Position numbers and translations under genes: made by a program | Shown: positions 1 to 12,831 of the stretch, in pieces | How positions within the stretch are numbered: position 1 is the first letter of the stretch | How the letters are laid out: the number at the start of each line of letters is the position of its first letter | The notes under the pieces: generated by a model | Seen by the model: the letters and a program-made list of their open reading frames with translations, nothing else | The model's database searches: none | What the model was told of the DNA's origin: nothing | Source of the DNA: Phlebiopsis flavidoalba | Lineage: Eukaryota; Basidiomycota; Agaricomycetes; Polyporales; Phanerochaetaceae | NCBI GenBank assembly: GCA_035772785.1 | Contig: JAOCPU010000010.1 | Span: 248,001 to 312,000 of the forward strand | Reading direction: 5' to 3' | Length of the DNA stretch: 64,000 nt

Positions 1-3000
1 TGAATGGAGTTCCTTTCTTTTTCTTGGTCATCTCGGGCTGACAGAGAACGGGCTTCGGGGTGAGTCTGTCTTGTCCGCATGTAGCTTTCTGACGAGTTAG
101 GTGTGGAGTTAAGATGCTGGAACACGACGCGGCGGGCAGGATATGAGGAATTGCTAAACGAGTCATCAGGTGTCTCAAAACGCGCTGATATTGCCATCGA
201 TGACTACCGTGAGCACGAACGTGATACACCTCGCGCTTGATATTTGCACGCTGATGCACTTTCATTCTAGACAAGGTAGTGGAGGCGCGAACGCATCCAT
301 GTCCCGATGCAGGGAATTGGTGATCAACGAGGGCCCCCCTGTCGAGCATTGTACTCTCGGATGCGCGCCTGGGCCATCTCCGCGCGGACGGACAGATGCA
401 GCACCACCATCTATACGACGCCTACGACCCTCGTTCGAGTCTAATCTTCACCACCCTTGTACGCGGCGCCTGTCGCTCTGCGCGTGAGACAGGACGGCAT
501 CTTCTGTCATTGGCCAGGGACAACGCCCCCAGGCCGGGATTGGCCGACGGCGAAGGACAAGCGGCGATTTGGCCCGTCTCCCAAGGTTTCTGCCTGCGAG
601 CAGAATGCTGCCCGCTCGCGGCGTCCCGCGAGGCACAACTGGGGCTGCCCGAGCCGCCCGGCGAACGGGGTTGCATGCGACACAGCAGAGGAGGGACAAG
701 TCGCCGGCGGGTGGTGAAATCGGAAGACGCGGTGGTCATCATCGCGGCGTTCTGTCTAGTCGGCCTGTAGTGCGCCAGGAGAATGCGGCGTCCTGGGGGA
801 TCGAACCGCGCCTCTCGCACACCGACGGTGTCCGACACGAAGCACCGCGCTGTCTCTCGCCCCCTGCGCGCGTTTACGTGGCGGGGGCTTCCTCGTTCTG
901 TGTGGAATCGGCGGTCGGGGCCCCCCTGCTTATCGCGTTCGGTTCTCTCCTGTGGCGTACGCTGCGACGCGCGATGACGCCGACTGGCCAACGCGGGCGG
1001 ATGAAACAGCCCTTCCCGGACGGCCTCCTGCGGTCCCACGACGACGAGCGACTGTGGCGCCCGCCCGCGTCTGCGCGCGCGAGAGTTGCCGGCGGCGCCA
1101 GGAACGAAGCTCGAGGCCGTTCGTTCTGCGCGGCGCGCACGAACGCACACGACGCGCCCGTGGGTGAATTGGCGACGGGTGGGTGTTGTGGTGGTGCAGC
1201 AGGGCCAGGGGAGGGGGGTGGGTACGCAGCCGCTTCGCGCACAAGGTTAAATTTACAGTGCGCCATGCTCGCAGCGCGGACCCTTTTCTCGGCTCTCGAT
1301 ATGGTTCCCCGGCGGCTCGGTCGAAGGGCCCGCCCATGGCAGGGTCTAAAATCAGTGGGGGCCCAGAAGAGCGAGCAGGGGGGGCGCCCATTAACCGCGC
1401 AGGCGCGCCACCGGGGGGCCCATTCATCCATGATCGGGGACTTTTGACAGAGCAGTAGTGGCAAGTTCCCTCGTAGTATTCCCCCAAGCAAGCAAGCATG
1501 CGAGCGCACGCAAAGGACGCATGACTGCCTGTGCGCCAGCTGGCCGGCTGGCGCACCCACCCGGCCGGTGCGCGCGGCCGCCTGTCCTTCAGGCGCGAGA
1601 TGGGCCCGTTTGGCGCGAGAAGCGTGCTCAGGGTGGCAGCTAATGGGGGGGGGGGGGGCGCGGGGAGGACGCCTGTAATGGGTGCGTCGTCGCGAAGACC
1701 GTGGTCCGTAAACTCCATCGCGCGGTGGCGTCTGCGCGCGACGCGCCCGCCCCAGGCTCCACACACAGGCCCCGTGCGACGCACGGTGCAAACCGAGGGA
1801 CTCGTCCGTCTGTACTCACCGGAGTACCTTTAATGCGGGGCTCGCTGCACGCATCAGCGCGTGCGTCCCTAGCGAGAGCTATATAGATAGCGGGGAGAGG
1901 CCCTTCCCTGTGCCGGCGGCTGCCGTGCACGCTGTGGATGGAAGACCGCCCGTATGTATGGCACACTGTATATGTGCGGGAGGACATGACGCGATTTCCT
2001 TCTAGCCCTGCCGCCTTCGCTGATCGGGCACGGTCATGCGCGCGCGCCGCGCGGCGCGGTGCATTGTCCCCCCAGCCCGCCGCCTGCCCCACCACAACGA
2101 CGACGACTTCGCGAAAGGTCCGAACCAGACCTAGGCTTATCACGTTTCATCGGCCCGAAAAGGAAATCGAGGCCAGAAAGGTAACGGATCGTACGGACTC
2201 ACCTACGAACGGGGGGCGCACGGGATGGCGGCTGGATTTCCAGTCACAGGAACATGCCGGAGCCAAATCGCGTAAAGGAGACGCTCGTTCTGCGGGCGCG
2301 TCTGTGTCGTGCGTAGCTCTTGCCGGCATTCGAGGCTCGCGGCTGCTTGTCCCGTGGGCTAAATGGCGCAGTTACTTCTTACTGTAAACAGGGCTCTTGC
2401 CTTGAACGTCCATGTAAGCGGGGCGGGGGGGTTGTGTTGTTGATACGTTATCGACAGGCTGGTTACGATTGGAATTGAGCGTCCGCACAGGCACGCATTT
2501 CTGCCGCTCTGCGGCACTGGTTGGTGTGGGCATTTCGGTAAAAAAAAACAATTCTTGAATTATAGGCAGAACAACCAGAGACTCAGCTATTGCGGCGTGT
2601 CCGCTTGGCGGGGTGTCGAGTACCGTTGATTGGCAGTTGATTCAGGCCCCTCTAGACACAAATGGTACTGTGACCACTTACCTAGTTCACAGCAAGTGCG
2701 CCTCCAGACAAAAGCTTCATTCTCAGCATCAGCATTAATTACGCGTGCGACGCTTACTTCTCTTCGTCGTAATTAATTTGGTAAGAGAAACTAAAGGCTC
2801 GTAAGAGACGCGGCTCGGTGTAACTCAGGACACAATTGGATACGTCATTTACACATTTACGTAACTGTAGGTAGGAAATCCCCATCCGCGGGAGACGCGC
2901 GCAAATCGCGCCGAGAACCCAGACACCAGGCCCCTGCACTTTCGACGCCACACACTCCCGAATTTCAACCTCTGCAATATTCTGGCTCGGGTGCTGGATC

Positions 3001-3040
3001 TGTTGTACGGAGGTGATGGCACTGGCTGTCGAAGCGCTTG
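1..3040. other. GC-rich stretch with no supportable gene
   Basis: This stretch is dominated by C, G and CpG. Long open frames occur on both strands at once, and their translations are rich in Arg, Ala, Pro and Gly with no recognisable domain, which is what stop-poor GC-rich DNA gives by chance. A run of 14 G sits at 1645-1658 and a TATA-like TATATAG near 1880. A 149-codon plus-strand frame at 1938-2387 follows that box but resembles nothing I know. I call no gene here. Confidence 0.6.
1645..1658 (+). repeat. G14 homopolymer
   Basis: Fourteen consecutive G residues are followed by CGCGGGGAGG. The run could form a G-quadruplex, but it is also a place where length errors are expected. No gene is attached to it. 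Confidence 0.8.
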
Positions 3041-3049
3041 GGTTGATGG

Positions 3050-3240
3050 CTGAGGCATATTCTTGTGCTCTGGATCTGGACTGGGGCTGTTGATCTGGGG
3101 CTGGGGTCTGGAGCTAGGGGTCAGCAGCTCTGGCTAGGGTGTCCTGGCCTTGAATGCTCCGCTGCGGCTCGGGCTGTCTGGGCGGGGTTTGGCTAGGGCA
3201 GCTGGGGAGGTCTGTGTAGCTGCTCTGGGCGCGTCTTGTG
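3050..3240. repeat. Degenerate G/T-skewed repeat (CTGGGGCTG / GATCTGG motifs)
   Basis: About 190 bp in which variants of CTGGGGCTG, CTCTGG and GATCTGG recur irregularly, with strong G-over-C strand skew compared with its flanks. No clean unit length can be fixed by eye. On the minus strand it would encode Pro/Ser/Ala-rich low-complexity sequence, but no open gene can be tied to it. Confidence 0.45.
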
Positions 3241-3298
3241 TCTATGTTATAGTAGGGGGGGCTTGAGGTCTGCTTATAGCTGCCTGGGGGTGCACCAT

Positions 3299-3545
3299 GC
3301 CACTTGGATCTGGATTGGGTCTAAAAGGGAAAGACGCCGCTACCCGCATACTACGATTCGGAACAAGCGAGGATTCCAGAAACATCCACAGGTGTTCGCT
3401 AATGAAGACCAAAGGTCCTCCGGCTTGTCCTCTGCAATCGCACCTTGCGATCTGGACATGTGCCCCACTTGGATCCGCATACGACGACTGGCGAACATTC
3501 GGCGACAAACGAGGATTCAGAGATAGATAGGACATACATCCGCAG
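3299..3545. repeat. Imperfect direct duplication
   Basis: Two related segments lie about 130-170 bp apart. CCACTTGGATC occurs at about 3300 and 3465. A longer block reading CCGCATAC...ATTCGG.ACAA.CGAGGATTC occurs at about 3343-3375 and again at about 3476-3520, each followed by ACATCC(A/G)CAG-like sequence. The copies differ by small indels. This is an old or error-blurred local duplication with no coding function visible. Confidence 0.45.
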
Positions 3546-3946
3546 CACGAGGTATTTTTGCAAAAGTCAAATCGCTAAAGGAGAATAAGTCTATTGGAAT
3601 ATAAGTAGTGTCATGTAGTGTGTAGGACAAGCGGCGACGGAGAACGGCGGCTAAGATGTTGAAGCAGAAACAAAAGCGGTATCGCTACCGAGTGTAGGCG
3701 ATGTCAGGTGGGCCGGTATGAGGAAGAGACTGTAGAGAGAGAATTGAGTAAAACTATCGCTAAGCTGCAAGGGACGGAAAGAACGGGGAACGAATCGCAG
3801 AGCCACGGAGCTGAATGATGGAGGAGGTGAGGAAAGAGAGGAGTTTCCACAGGTGTGACAAACATTACGGTATACGAGTACAGTAATCCAGCGCGACCAA
3901 CAACGGGACAAACACACAGACAACAAAGGAACAGAGAGAGCGAAAG

Positions 3947-5694
3947 TTAGGACAGCGAGGCTGCTCCGCCGGAACGCCTGTCGCCCTCAGGCCGCCAGTT
4001 TCCCGTCTCCCTGCGCCGCAAGCGCTCCGTACCGCCGCCGCGCGCCCGCGTACCCGGAGCGTACCCGACCTGCCCGCCGGCAACTGGTTGCGTGGAAACG
4101 GGGTGCATTCTCATGCGAGCTGCTGGGGCCTTGGGCGGTTGTTGGTAGGTGGCGGCGCATCGTGTCCGGGGAGCGGCTCCCGCGCACGGAGAGCGGCTCG
4201 CTCTGGATCGGCGCGTGTCGTGACGGGCGGGCTTCCGCGCTGCCGGCGCGTGGCTGTACCCCTGTTGCGCGTACGGGTAGCTGCCCCTGGCTGCCCCGTC
4301 GTTTTGCGGCGGGGTGCTGCTGGGTCGTCGGGGTAGGACGCGGCGACGTGGAGGCGGCATTTAGGCTGGGTGTAGGGTTGTAGGACGTCGAGGCGTTGCG
4401 GGGTGTTCGAGGTGCGGGCTCTGGGTCGGGACTGTGTGCTAGCGGGGAGGCGAGGTCGCGCGCAGCGGCTGCGGGGGTTATTGTTTGGCGGACCGGGGAG
4501 GGAGGGCGAGGAAGGGACGACGTACGGTGAACGATCGTACTTGGCCGCAGCCCTGCGGTTACCCGTTTGTACGCATACGGCGCTGCGGCGTACACGGGCG
4601 GCGCATACCCACTCCGCCTCCTGCGGCTCGCAGGGCTCGGCGGCTGATGGCTGGGCCCCCCCTCGGCTCAGTAATGACGCTACCGCCCCGTTGCTCCCCC
4701 CACTGCCAGGGGGACGCGACCTGGGCTTGAGTGGGCTCACAAAGCGGGCCCGCGTGCAGCGCTGCATCGGCGCGGGACCAGTCGGGCGTGCTCGCGCAGC
4801 GCCTCCCAGTGGCTGCTGCTACCCCCGGCGCGCTCATCGGGCTCGCGTAACGCGTGCTCGAAGTCGGCGTGCTGCTGTGTCCGCCGTCTCGTCTACGTGT
4901 GCCCAGCGCGCCGCTTGCGCGGCGTGTGCCGCGCCCTACGCTCGGCGTGTGGCTCGAGGAGTCGCGCTGCGCGCGCGCGCGCCGGCGCCGTGCCGGGCGC
5001 GCCCTTAGCCCGAGGTTCGCCCTAAGGCTGGTTCATCGCGGCGCGGCGTCGCGGCGCCGGACGTGCGGCGCGAGCCCGGGCTAGAGGTTGGATTCCGTAG
5101 CCTGGCGGCGACGGCGGATCAGCACTCGCTCGAACGGTGGGACGGAATAAAGAAGACGAGGGAAGAAGACAATTTTGCGCAGTGTGTTTCGCGCTAGCGG
5201 CTAGCCGACGTCCGGATGCCGCCGCCGCGGCGGTCGTCGCAACACTACGCGCGATGGCGACGGTTCGGAGTGCGGGCGGTGGCGTCATGGTTGGCGCCGG
5301 CTGTGGTGGCCGGGGCAGCGACGACGACGACGACGAAAAGCGACGAGCACGCTCCGCAGTAGGGCGCGGCCAGCTTCGCGGTGGTCGTGCACCGTGGGCG
5401 CCTAGTGGAGGGGGAGGAACAATAGAACTGAAGGACACTCACTGCTGCTGGAGGTGTGTTCTGGCGGGAGCACCGTGTCTCGCAGCCGGGAAAGGGGCAC
5501 TTGTGGTTGCGTTCTCCGGTGTGGACGCGCGCATGGCGGGCGAGGTGGCCGCCGTGGTGAAGGCGCGTTCGCACTGGTTGCAGGTGTAGCGGCGGCGGGA
5601 GGAGGGCGCGGCGGGCTGGGGCTATGGGTGGCTGTTGCGCGATGTGCATGGCTGGTGCTTCTCGCTTACGGGGAGGGGAGGGTGCAGTGGACAT
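3947..5694 (-). CDS. C2H2 zinc-finger transcription factor
   Basis: The product is probably a nuclear DNA-binding regulator. Read on the minus strand from ATG at 5694, an N-terminal basic/Pro-rich stretch leads into two C2H2 fingers at about 5600-5470. Finger one has CNQC, a one-base break, then HLARHARVH and the linker TGERNHK. Finger two begins CPFPGCETRCSRQ and continues across another frame break toward LQQ. A GTGAGT intron follows (about 5455-5400). The rest, down to about 3950, is Ser/Pro/Ala/Gln-rich low complexity, as usual for fungal C2H2 regulators. A TATA box lies about 20 bp upstream of the start. The finger region resembles the class found next to CreA/NRG1-like regulators in basidiomycetes, but I cannot name an orthologue. 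At least two frameshifts are present, and the 3' end is uncertain because the tail is low complexity in all frames. Confidence 0.6.
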
Positions 5695-5713
5695 TGAGGA
5701 GAGGCCAGGTCGG

Positions 5714-5720
5714 TTATAAG
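5714..5720 (-). promoter_or_regulatory. TATA box upstream of the C2H2 regulator
   Basis: CTTATAA on the minus strand, about 20-26 bp before the proposed ATG at 5694. It is short and close, so either the leader is very short or translation starts further down. Confidence 0.35.
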
Positions 5721-5749
5721 AAGGGTCGAGGCAAGGAGCAGGCGTCGCG

Positions 5750-8700
5750 GAGTCGCTGGCTGGGCGTGAGCGAGGAGCGCAAGGTAAATGAAGGCAGGAA
5801 TATGCAAAAAGCCAGTGCGCGAGATGGGATCGGTCGGATCCTGCCCTGCAGCTGCAGGCGAGCCATGTGCCGAGTTTTCTGCCCCGAAGCCTTGCTCAGA
5901 TGCTGCCATCTCGCCCACGGCCTGCCTCGAATTTGGCCTAGAGTGCAAAAGCTCTTTCCGCGCTGACTCCGCCCGTGTGCGCGCTCCCACCGGCGCCTCC
6001 CCCACCGCAGACGCACGGGTCCATGGGAGCAGGCGCCCGAGAGCCCAGTCGCAGCCTGAAACACGGCCCCCGCCGACGTCTGGTGCCCCAGGCAGTCATC
6101 CGGAATTATGTCACGACGATCGGACCGGATAGCAGCAGAGGGTTATTGAATCCCGCGCGCCTGATAATGAGATGCTCCGTGACGAATTCACCGACGACGA
6201 CTGCAGGCCAAGCCGCAAATGGGCCTCTTGATGCTCGGCACAAACCGTCGTCGTTACGTTACAGGGTCTCATCGCGGGACGTCCGCCGCGCTAGGCCCCG
6301 CTGCCATCAATCGCGCACAGCATATAGCGGCTCACGCCCCAGCGAGCGATGGGGCGAAACATGTCTGCGTGGGCGGGCCCCACGGCTCGCCCGCCGCAAA
6401 TCGCGGCGCTGACGCAACGCATCGGCGTGCAGGCCAGACGTCGTCGCACGCGGCGCATCACGCATCGCGGATCAGCACACAACGGACGCCCCAGCCCGAC
6501 TGCCTCCCCCGCGCTGAAACAAAACCAGCTGCGCCGCCCGACTCTCGCTAGCCGGGCGTTCCTGCCTCGCGCTGATGGCGCGCCCGGATGCTTATCATTG
6601 TCGCAGCGGTCGCGAGCCTGGAGGGCCCTCGCCTTGAGAGTGTGTCAAAATCAAAATCGTGATAAATCAGGCCGTAGAGTGCGGAATCCGACGGACGGGT
6701 ATGCTGCATCACCTCCATAAATCGTCCCCGCCCGTCGCAGCGTATTCTCGACTAGCGTGCGTGCGTGCGAGCCGAATTGCCACCCGAGCCGTCGTCATAA
6801 TTGCCCCAGAACGCGTTTTGGCGACGCAGATCGTTTCGCTGATGATTAATGCCACGTCTTTTCCTCGCCTCTCCTTCGACTTTTGTTTATATTTCGTTTT
6901 CGATCGCGCCGATGCGCGCAGCATGCAAGCAGCAGCCAATCAGCCTCTGGAAGCCCCATCAGGGTCTGGGTGCGCCTGCGCGCGCGCCGAACGGGGACAT
7001 ATTGCGCGCAGGAGGAGCAGCAGCGGGGGGCCCCATCAGTGATGGTGGGTGCTTATGTCAGGCGCGCCCGTCCGTCGCGGTCGGCACCCATGTTGCCTTC
7101 GGGTGCTGTGAGCTTGGAGGGGTGCGGGACCGATTCATAGGGCAGGCTATGCTAGCTATGTCGAGGGGAGAACGTGCCACAGACGACACTGACTCGTGTG
7201 TGCCGGGAATCTATCTCAGTTCTGGCTTCGACTGGGCTGCTGCGGTTTCTTCGTGATCCAGCGAGAATCCATGGGCGATCGCTGCTCTGCCTTCTCCCGC
7301 AGCGGGCTGGCGATCCATCCTCTGGCGGTGCGTGGGCCCCGCGCCCCATGCGGTTCCGGTATCATGAATAGACTCGGCGCGATAGCACACGACGGAGTTC
7401 CGATCTTCCCCGGCGGTGTCCCGTCCAGGCTCTCAGGAAGTGCACACGCATCGCGGGTGCAAAAAATGCGCCATTCACCAGGCGCACTATCCGCGCCCGC
7501 ACACACCTACACACTCGACCTTAGCTGCTGATGGGAAGGGCACGTCAGCGAACGCGCCATCATCGATAGACACGCACCCCAATCGCGCGCGCGCGCTCGA
7601 CCGCTGTGCGGCTCCCCGTCCGCCACCCCAGAACCGCCGTGCCTCTGCGTCGGGCAGCACCAGCGACGGCGCAGATGGATAAGGATGTATCTGGATCGGC
7701 CAGGCGTGCCTTTTGCGCCGGATTAACATGCGAGTGCCTGGCGGCGCGCCCGTCGCTTCAGCAGCGGACGCGACGCTCGCGCGCGTGGCATTGACACTTT
7801 GGGGTGGCCGGGGCGCGTGCCTGGAATGCAGGATCCAAAGCCTCCACGTTCTCCGACGACGACGAGAGAGTCCGCGCGACGCCCGGCCGGCCGGCGTCAC
7901 ACCCCCCTCCCAAATTGGCGTGCGTGATGGGCGCGATGTTGTTTGTCGCGTTCGTCCCTCCTGCCTGCCTCACCGCAAAAAAAAAAGAAAAGAAAAAAAA
8001 AAAACGAAAATATAGACGGCGTATGTGCTACCCCCGAAAAACCCCCGCGCGTCGATCGCCCGCGCCGTGCAGCCCCGCCGCAGAATTGCGGCGACGCCGC
8101 CACCCGCGGGAATCACCCGCCCCGCCGCCGCCAAGCGCAACGCAGCGGGCGATCCATCAAAGCTAAACGGCCAGGGTTTCGAGGACGGAGGGCTGCGCCA
8201 CGGTGCCTCGCGCCGCTGTCAGGAGCGGCGCAACCGCCTCGCTGTGCGCGCGTGCGTGCGTGCGTGCGGGACGTCTGGGACGCCATGGTTACGCTGGGCT
8301 CGCTCGAGCTTTTTTGGTGTCGCGCGCTGCACCGCGCCGACGCCGCCACTCTGCGGACGCCATCTGAGAACCGATCGAAGTGACGCGAAACGTGAGCGGC
8401 GGAGGCGTGGGAAAATGTTTGGGGCGTGGCCAACAAAGGAGTCTAGCGCAGACTGCCTTCGCCTTTGATGGCCTGCGCCGGCGACCCCAAACGCTGAGAC
8501 GAAGGTCGACGAGTGTATGCCACCGCTCGTCGCGGTGTGGTCTCAGCTGGAGGTGCGGTTGCGTGTCGTTTATGCTTTTCAGACTACATACGAGGGATGG
8601 GATGCGCAAAACTTCCCGCTCAACGCGGGGGGACGCGTCGGTGTATTCTCGACACGCTTGGTAAGCCAGGTGCTTTACTTCCGGCGCACGATGAACACCA

Positions 8701-10800
8701 GCTCCCGCTGCGTCGCGACACGACGCCCGCATCACATCGACCGGGACCGCACACCCACCACGCCCACACGCGTCCGCACGCCCTCGCAATCGCCGCGCCG
8801 TGGGACGCACACGCCAAACGTACACGGCAGGGTCCCGACGCACACCCCACCGCGCTCGCGCTGGCGCGGCGCACCACAGGGACCTAACAACCTCCCTCAC
8901 GCTCGAGCGCGCAACACCTAGCACCCGCGCGGGTCTGATCGCCCCCGCCCGTGCAACCAACCGCACTCGGCAGGGGGCGGGAGGGGGGCGCGATCGCGCA
9001 GTGCAGGGCAAGCAGGCGCACGGTGATTGGGTTTCTACTCCTCCCATGGTTTGCCCGCGCTGGCGGGGGACATTGGGGGCTAGATTGGGTTGTGGCGGGG
9101 CGGGCCCGCGGTTGGAGGAGGAGGGAGGGAGGGGCCTGGGAGTGCGGTGGTGGGTGCGGGAATCCCCTTCGTGACCCAGCAGCGTGGCGCCCGCGAAAAA
9201 TGGCGCGTAAATCTGATTCGGGACGAGGGTCGGTATGGATGCGTATTTTCTGTGCGTGCTGGGCAGGCTAGACAAGCCAGACGGTGCGGAAACGATAGGA
9301 TGCACCTGCACTCGTCCATTGCTTGCGCCAGGAATTGCGGGCTGTAATCTGCATAATTAGATGAGACAAGGCAGGCATATGAGTTCCGTTGTCGTGCACC
9401 GCTCTCTCGTCCAGAGCTGCAGCCACACAAGTCGGTTTCTGGAAACGCGTTGCGCGTTTGCGGTGAACCATGGCAGCGCACCCTCAGATCTGTCGTGCGC
9501 TTTCCCGGCGCGATAGCGGACGGGTTTGGAATCTTGTCGACAGTCGCAGGTCACGAACCGCGCTGCCCAGCACAAACCGATAGAGTTGTCCGCCGTTGAC
9601 ACGGGTGAGAACGACGTTACGCACAACCCTGTACGTCGAGGGGCATTACGCCCTGCGCTCGCGATAGGTTGTTCAATCGGCGCGGGTGCTTCGTGCGTGC
9701 TGATAGGATTGCCTGCGCAAGCCCGCCGCATCTCTCCGCGGCCAGTGAGCCGGACATACGGTGCACCAGCCCTCCGCCAGATCGCCACCCCTCTTGCCAG
9801 CTGCGAAAGTTTGATTCTGTGCGGGCGCGGGAGAAGCTTGCGGGGACGCGCGAGAGAACAAGCATCCCAGTGCACCGCGTCCGCGCGTCGGCGACCAAAG
9901 CGCGGAAAGTGGACATCTGCACGGGGAACTTGTTGTGATAGGTGGCGAAGTGGAAGCTCGCCCCGGAGGGACCGGCCCGCGCCCGTCAGGCAGCATTGGC
10001 GGGACTGGGGTACGCACGCCCGCGGCGGGGGGGTCACTTGACGGCGGCGGGCTGGGTGGGACGCGCCTCGGAACGTGGATCACCGCGACGAGTGCGAATG
10101 GCCGATACGCCGCGCCCATTGGAGGGCGATTGCGAGGTGCGTATAGTACCCGCGCCCTGCGAAGCTGCAGCGGGCGTCCAGCACTACATATATTTCGGCG
10201 GGCTGCGAGGGGCGTTTTGCGAACACGTTTAAAACGAGCGGGCGGGGGGGGCTTCTGTGCCAGGGGGCGTTATAGGGGCCTAGAAAAGAAAGCAGCATCC
10301 GCCCGCCGGCGCGGGCGGATGCCGTATCGCTGCGCTGCGCAACTCATGATGAACGATTAGCAACGACAGGATGGCCGGAGGTTAGGGTGGGTAGCGTATA
10401 GGCTAATTCGTGTGATGTTAATTGAAAGACGACAAGCAGAGACGTACCGCGGCCCGGTCAAGGTTCCGCGACAGCGGAGGTGCAGCGAGCGCAAACTCTG
10501 TTCTATGCACCCGCGCACGTGAGCCTGTTGGAGAGCACGCCAGCCATCGATGGCCACCGCGCACGCAGTTTTGAAGCAGCTGCCCGCACCTAGGTTGCCG
10601 TAAACGCCTCGGCAGAACCGCCGTGGCGGCCGCGTCCCCTCCCACCGGGATCGTACGACGCAGGTGGCAGCGAACCTCTAGCCCTGCCTTTTGCGGACGA
10701 ACGTCCCCCCGCCACGCCACGTGCGGCCTCGGCGCGCGCCTTCGCCAGCAGAAGCGCTTGCGGGACCCTGTTCCGCGTTTGTGACCTCTTCCCCTCTTCA
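5750..10800. other. GC/CpG-rich gene-poor stretch
   Basis: About 5 kb with GC-rich composition, many opposed open frames (longest on the minus strand at 8289-9311 and 9357-10037) and no recognisable domain, splice pattern or codon bias. An A-rich purine tract (AAAAAAAAGAAAAGAAAA-type) lies at 7975-8012. A gene shredded by sequence errors cannot be excluded, but none can be supported. Confidence 0.5.
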
Positions 10801-10802
10801 CG

Positions 10803-12831
10803 ATGTCGAAAACGGCGTGTCGCCTATTACTATGATCGTATGTCGCACCTATGTATGTTTGTGGTGTGTGTGTGCTCACTATTTCTGCGCTAGCTGATGT
10901 GGGGGCCTACACGTATGGCCTGGGACATCCCATGAAGCCCCAGCGGATGAGGATAACCCATGAGTTGGTCCTCGGCGTATGGCATGCTCGACAAGATGCA
11001 CGTTCTCGTGAGTGTCGTGTTTCTTCTACTTGGAATATCTCGCTAAGGTGCACAGAGAGCCAAACGTGGCTCCGCCGAAGCCATGACGCGCTTTCATACA
11101 GACGAATACGTGCACTTTCTCTCCAGAGTGTCTCCAGAGACGGCAGAAGATCTGACCTACCACGGGACACGATGTGCGCGTTCTGCTCTTTCAATGCTCC
11201 ACGTCCTATCTCACCTGTGGCGTGCTAGTCCTTGTTGGTGACGACAACCGGCATGGGACGGTCTGTTTGAGTTTTGTTCGCTTTCAGCAGGAGGGTCGAT
11301 AGGTGCGTTATTTTTGCATCCTCTCACGCGGGCACAGGCTGATCGGACATAGAGGCCGCACACCGTCTCACGTCAGGCGCGGCGGACATCGCGATCAACT
11401 GGGCCGGAGGCCTGCACCACGCGAAGAAACGCGAGGCGTCCGGCTTCTGCTACATCAACGACATCGTGCTCGGGATCCTCGAGCTGCTGCGCTACTACCC
11501 GCGTGTGCTCTACATCGACATCGACTGCCACCACGGCGACGGCGTCGAGGAGGCGTTTCTACACCACGGACCGGGTCATGACCTGCTCCTTTCCACAAGT
11601 TTGGGGAGTACTTTCCGGGCACCGGCACGCAGGAGGACCGCGGGCGCGGCGCGGGCAAGGGCTACGCGGTCAACGTGCCGCTCAAGGACGGCATCACGGA
11701 CGAGGCGTTCCAGAGCGTCTTTGAGCCCGTGGTGCACAAGATCAACGAGGTCTTCCGGCCGCAGGCGATCGTGCTGCAGTGCGGCGCGGACTCGCTCGCT
11801 CGCGGGCGACAAGCTCGGGTGCTTCAACATCACGATGGAGGGCCACGCGCGCTGCGTGCAGTACGTGCGCACGCTCGGCGTCCCGTTCATGCTCCCTCGG
11901 CGGCGGCGGGTACACCGTGAAGAACGTCGCGCGGACGTGGACGTACGAGACGGCGTGCGCGCTCGGGATCCAGGACAGCATCGACCCCAACATGCCGTGG
12001 AACGAGTACTTTGAGTGGTTCGGCCCGCGCTACCGCCTCGAGGTCGTCAAGAACAACATGGAGGATCTCAACACCAAGGACGGGTCGCTCGACAGAATCC
12101 GGTACGTGCACCCCCGGCGACTATCGCTCCCGCGCTGACACTGCCGCGGACGGACACAGAGAGACTGCGCTGAAACACCTCTCGGAGCTGCGCCCGGCGC
12201 CATCTGTGGGCCTGCAGGATGTGCCGCGGGAGAGCGTGGGCGAACAACTGGGGTTCACGTCGCAAGAGCGGAAAAAAGACAGACGAGCTAGACGAGCGGC
12301 TCGCACGTGAGTGGCCTCCTAACCCGGTACCTCCAGGCGGCGCATACATTGACCGCACGCTTCTTCCGCTGCAGAACACATGCGCTTCGTGTACACCCTC
12401 CAGGAGCCGCCCTCCTCCGACTCCTCGGACGACCCGGAGTCGGACTCGGACGACTCGGCGGGGAGCAAACGCGTGAACCGGTCCGCGCGCAGGCGGGCGG
12501 GCAAGCAGCGCATGAGCATCATCACGAACCAGGTGCTGCACCACGTCCCGCGGCTGGGCGAGCACGGGGCCGACGAGGACGGCTTCGGCTGCGGGTGGCA
12601 CCCCGCGGACGCGAACGGCGCCTCGAGGTCGTCCGCGGCGAAGCGGCGCTTCTTCCAGAGCGCTGCCTCCTGGGACGACCGGCTCCAGAGAATCATCGCG
12701 CTCAACGGCGGGATGACGCCACCGGGGGTGCCTGTGACCGAGATCATGGAGGTGGGTGGGCGCGGTGAGGAGCAGGAAGCGTCGAGGCAGAAGAGGAGAT
12801 GGAAGTTGATGAGGAGGAGGTTGAGAGCTAA
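10803..12831 (+). CDS. RPD3: Class I histone deacetylase, RPD3 type
   Basis: This is a zinc-dependent lysine deacetylase acting on histone tails in the nucleus as the catalytic subunit of Sin3/Rpd3-type co-repressor complexes. The start reads [11 protein letters not shown], then [20 protein letters not shown]. Family hallmarks follow in order: [13 protein letters not shown], the catalytic [16 protein letters not shown] block, the metal-binding [23 protein letters not shown], and [14 protein letters not shown]. The C-terminal tail is Asp/Ser-rich and ends in a Glu-rich run with stop at 12829. Six introns fit: 10838-10893, 11008-11055, 11174-11228, 11303-11352, 12102-12159, 12307-12374. About nine small indels break the frame (near 10811, 10977, 11249, 11557, 11593, 11798, 11896, 12272 and 12750-12780), although every conserved residue survives in one frame or another. 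The assignment to RPD3/Clr6 is by overall sequence. Confidence 0.93.

Noticed and set aside
790..880. tRNA-like T-arm on the minus strand (GGTTCGATCCCCC)
   Set aside because: No matching acceptor pair or D arm could be found at the required distance.
422..1791. Long overlapping open frames on both strands (up to 305 codons)
   Set aside because: They overlap in several frames, are extremely Arg/Ala/Pro-rich and contain no domain, which is what CpG-rich DNA produces by chance.
8289..10037. Minus-strand frames of 340 and 226 codons
   Set aside because: No recognisable motif, biased composition, and equally long frames on the opposite strand.
10803..12831. Calling the histone deacetylase a pseudogene
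   Set aside because: All active-site blocks and splice sites are preserved, and breaks are single-base or very short insertions or losses. Sequence error is more likely.
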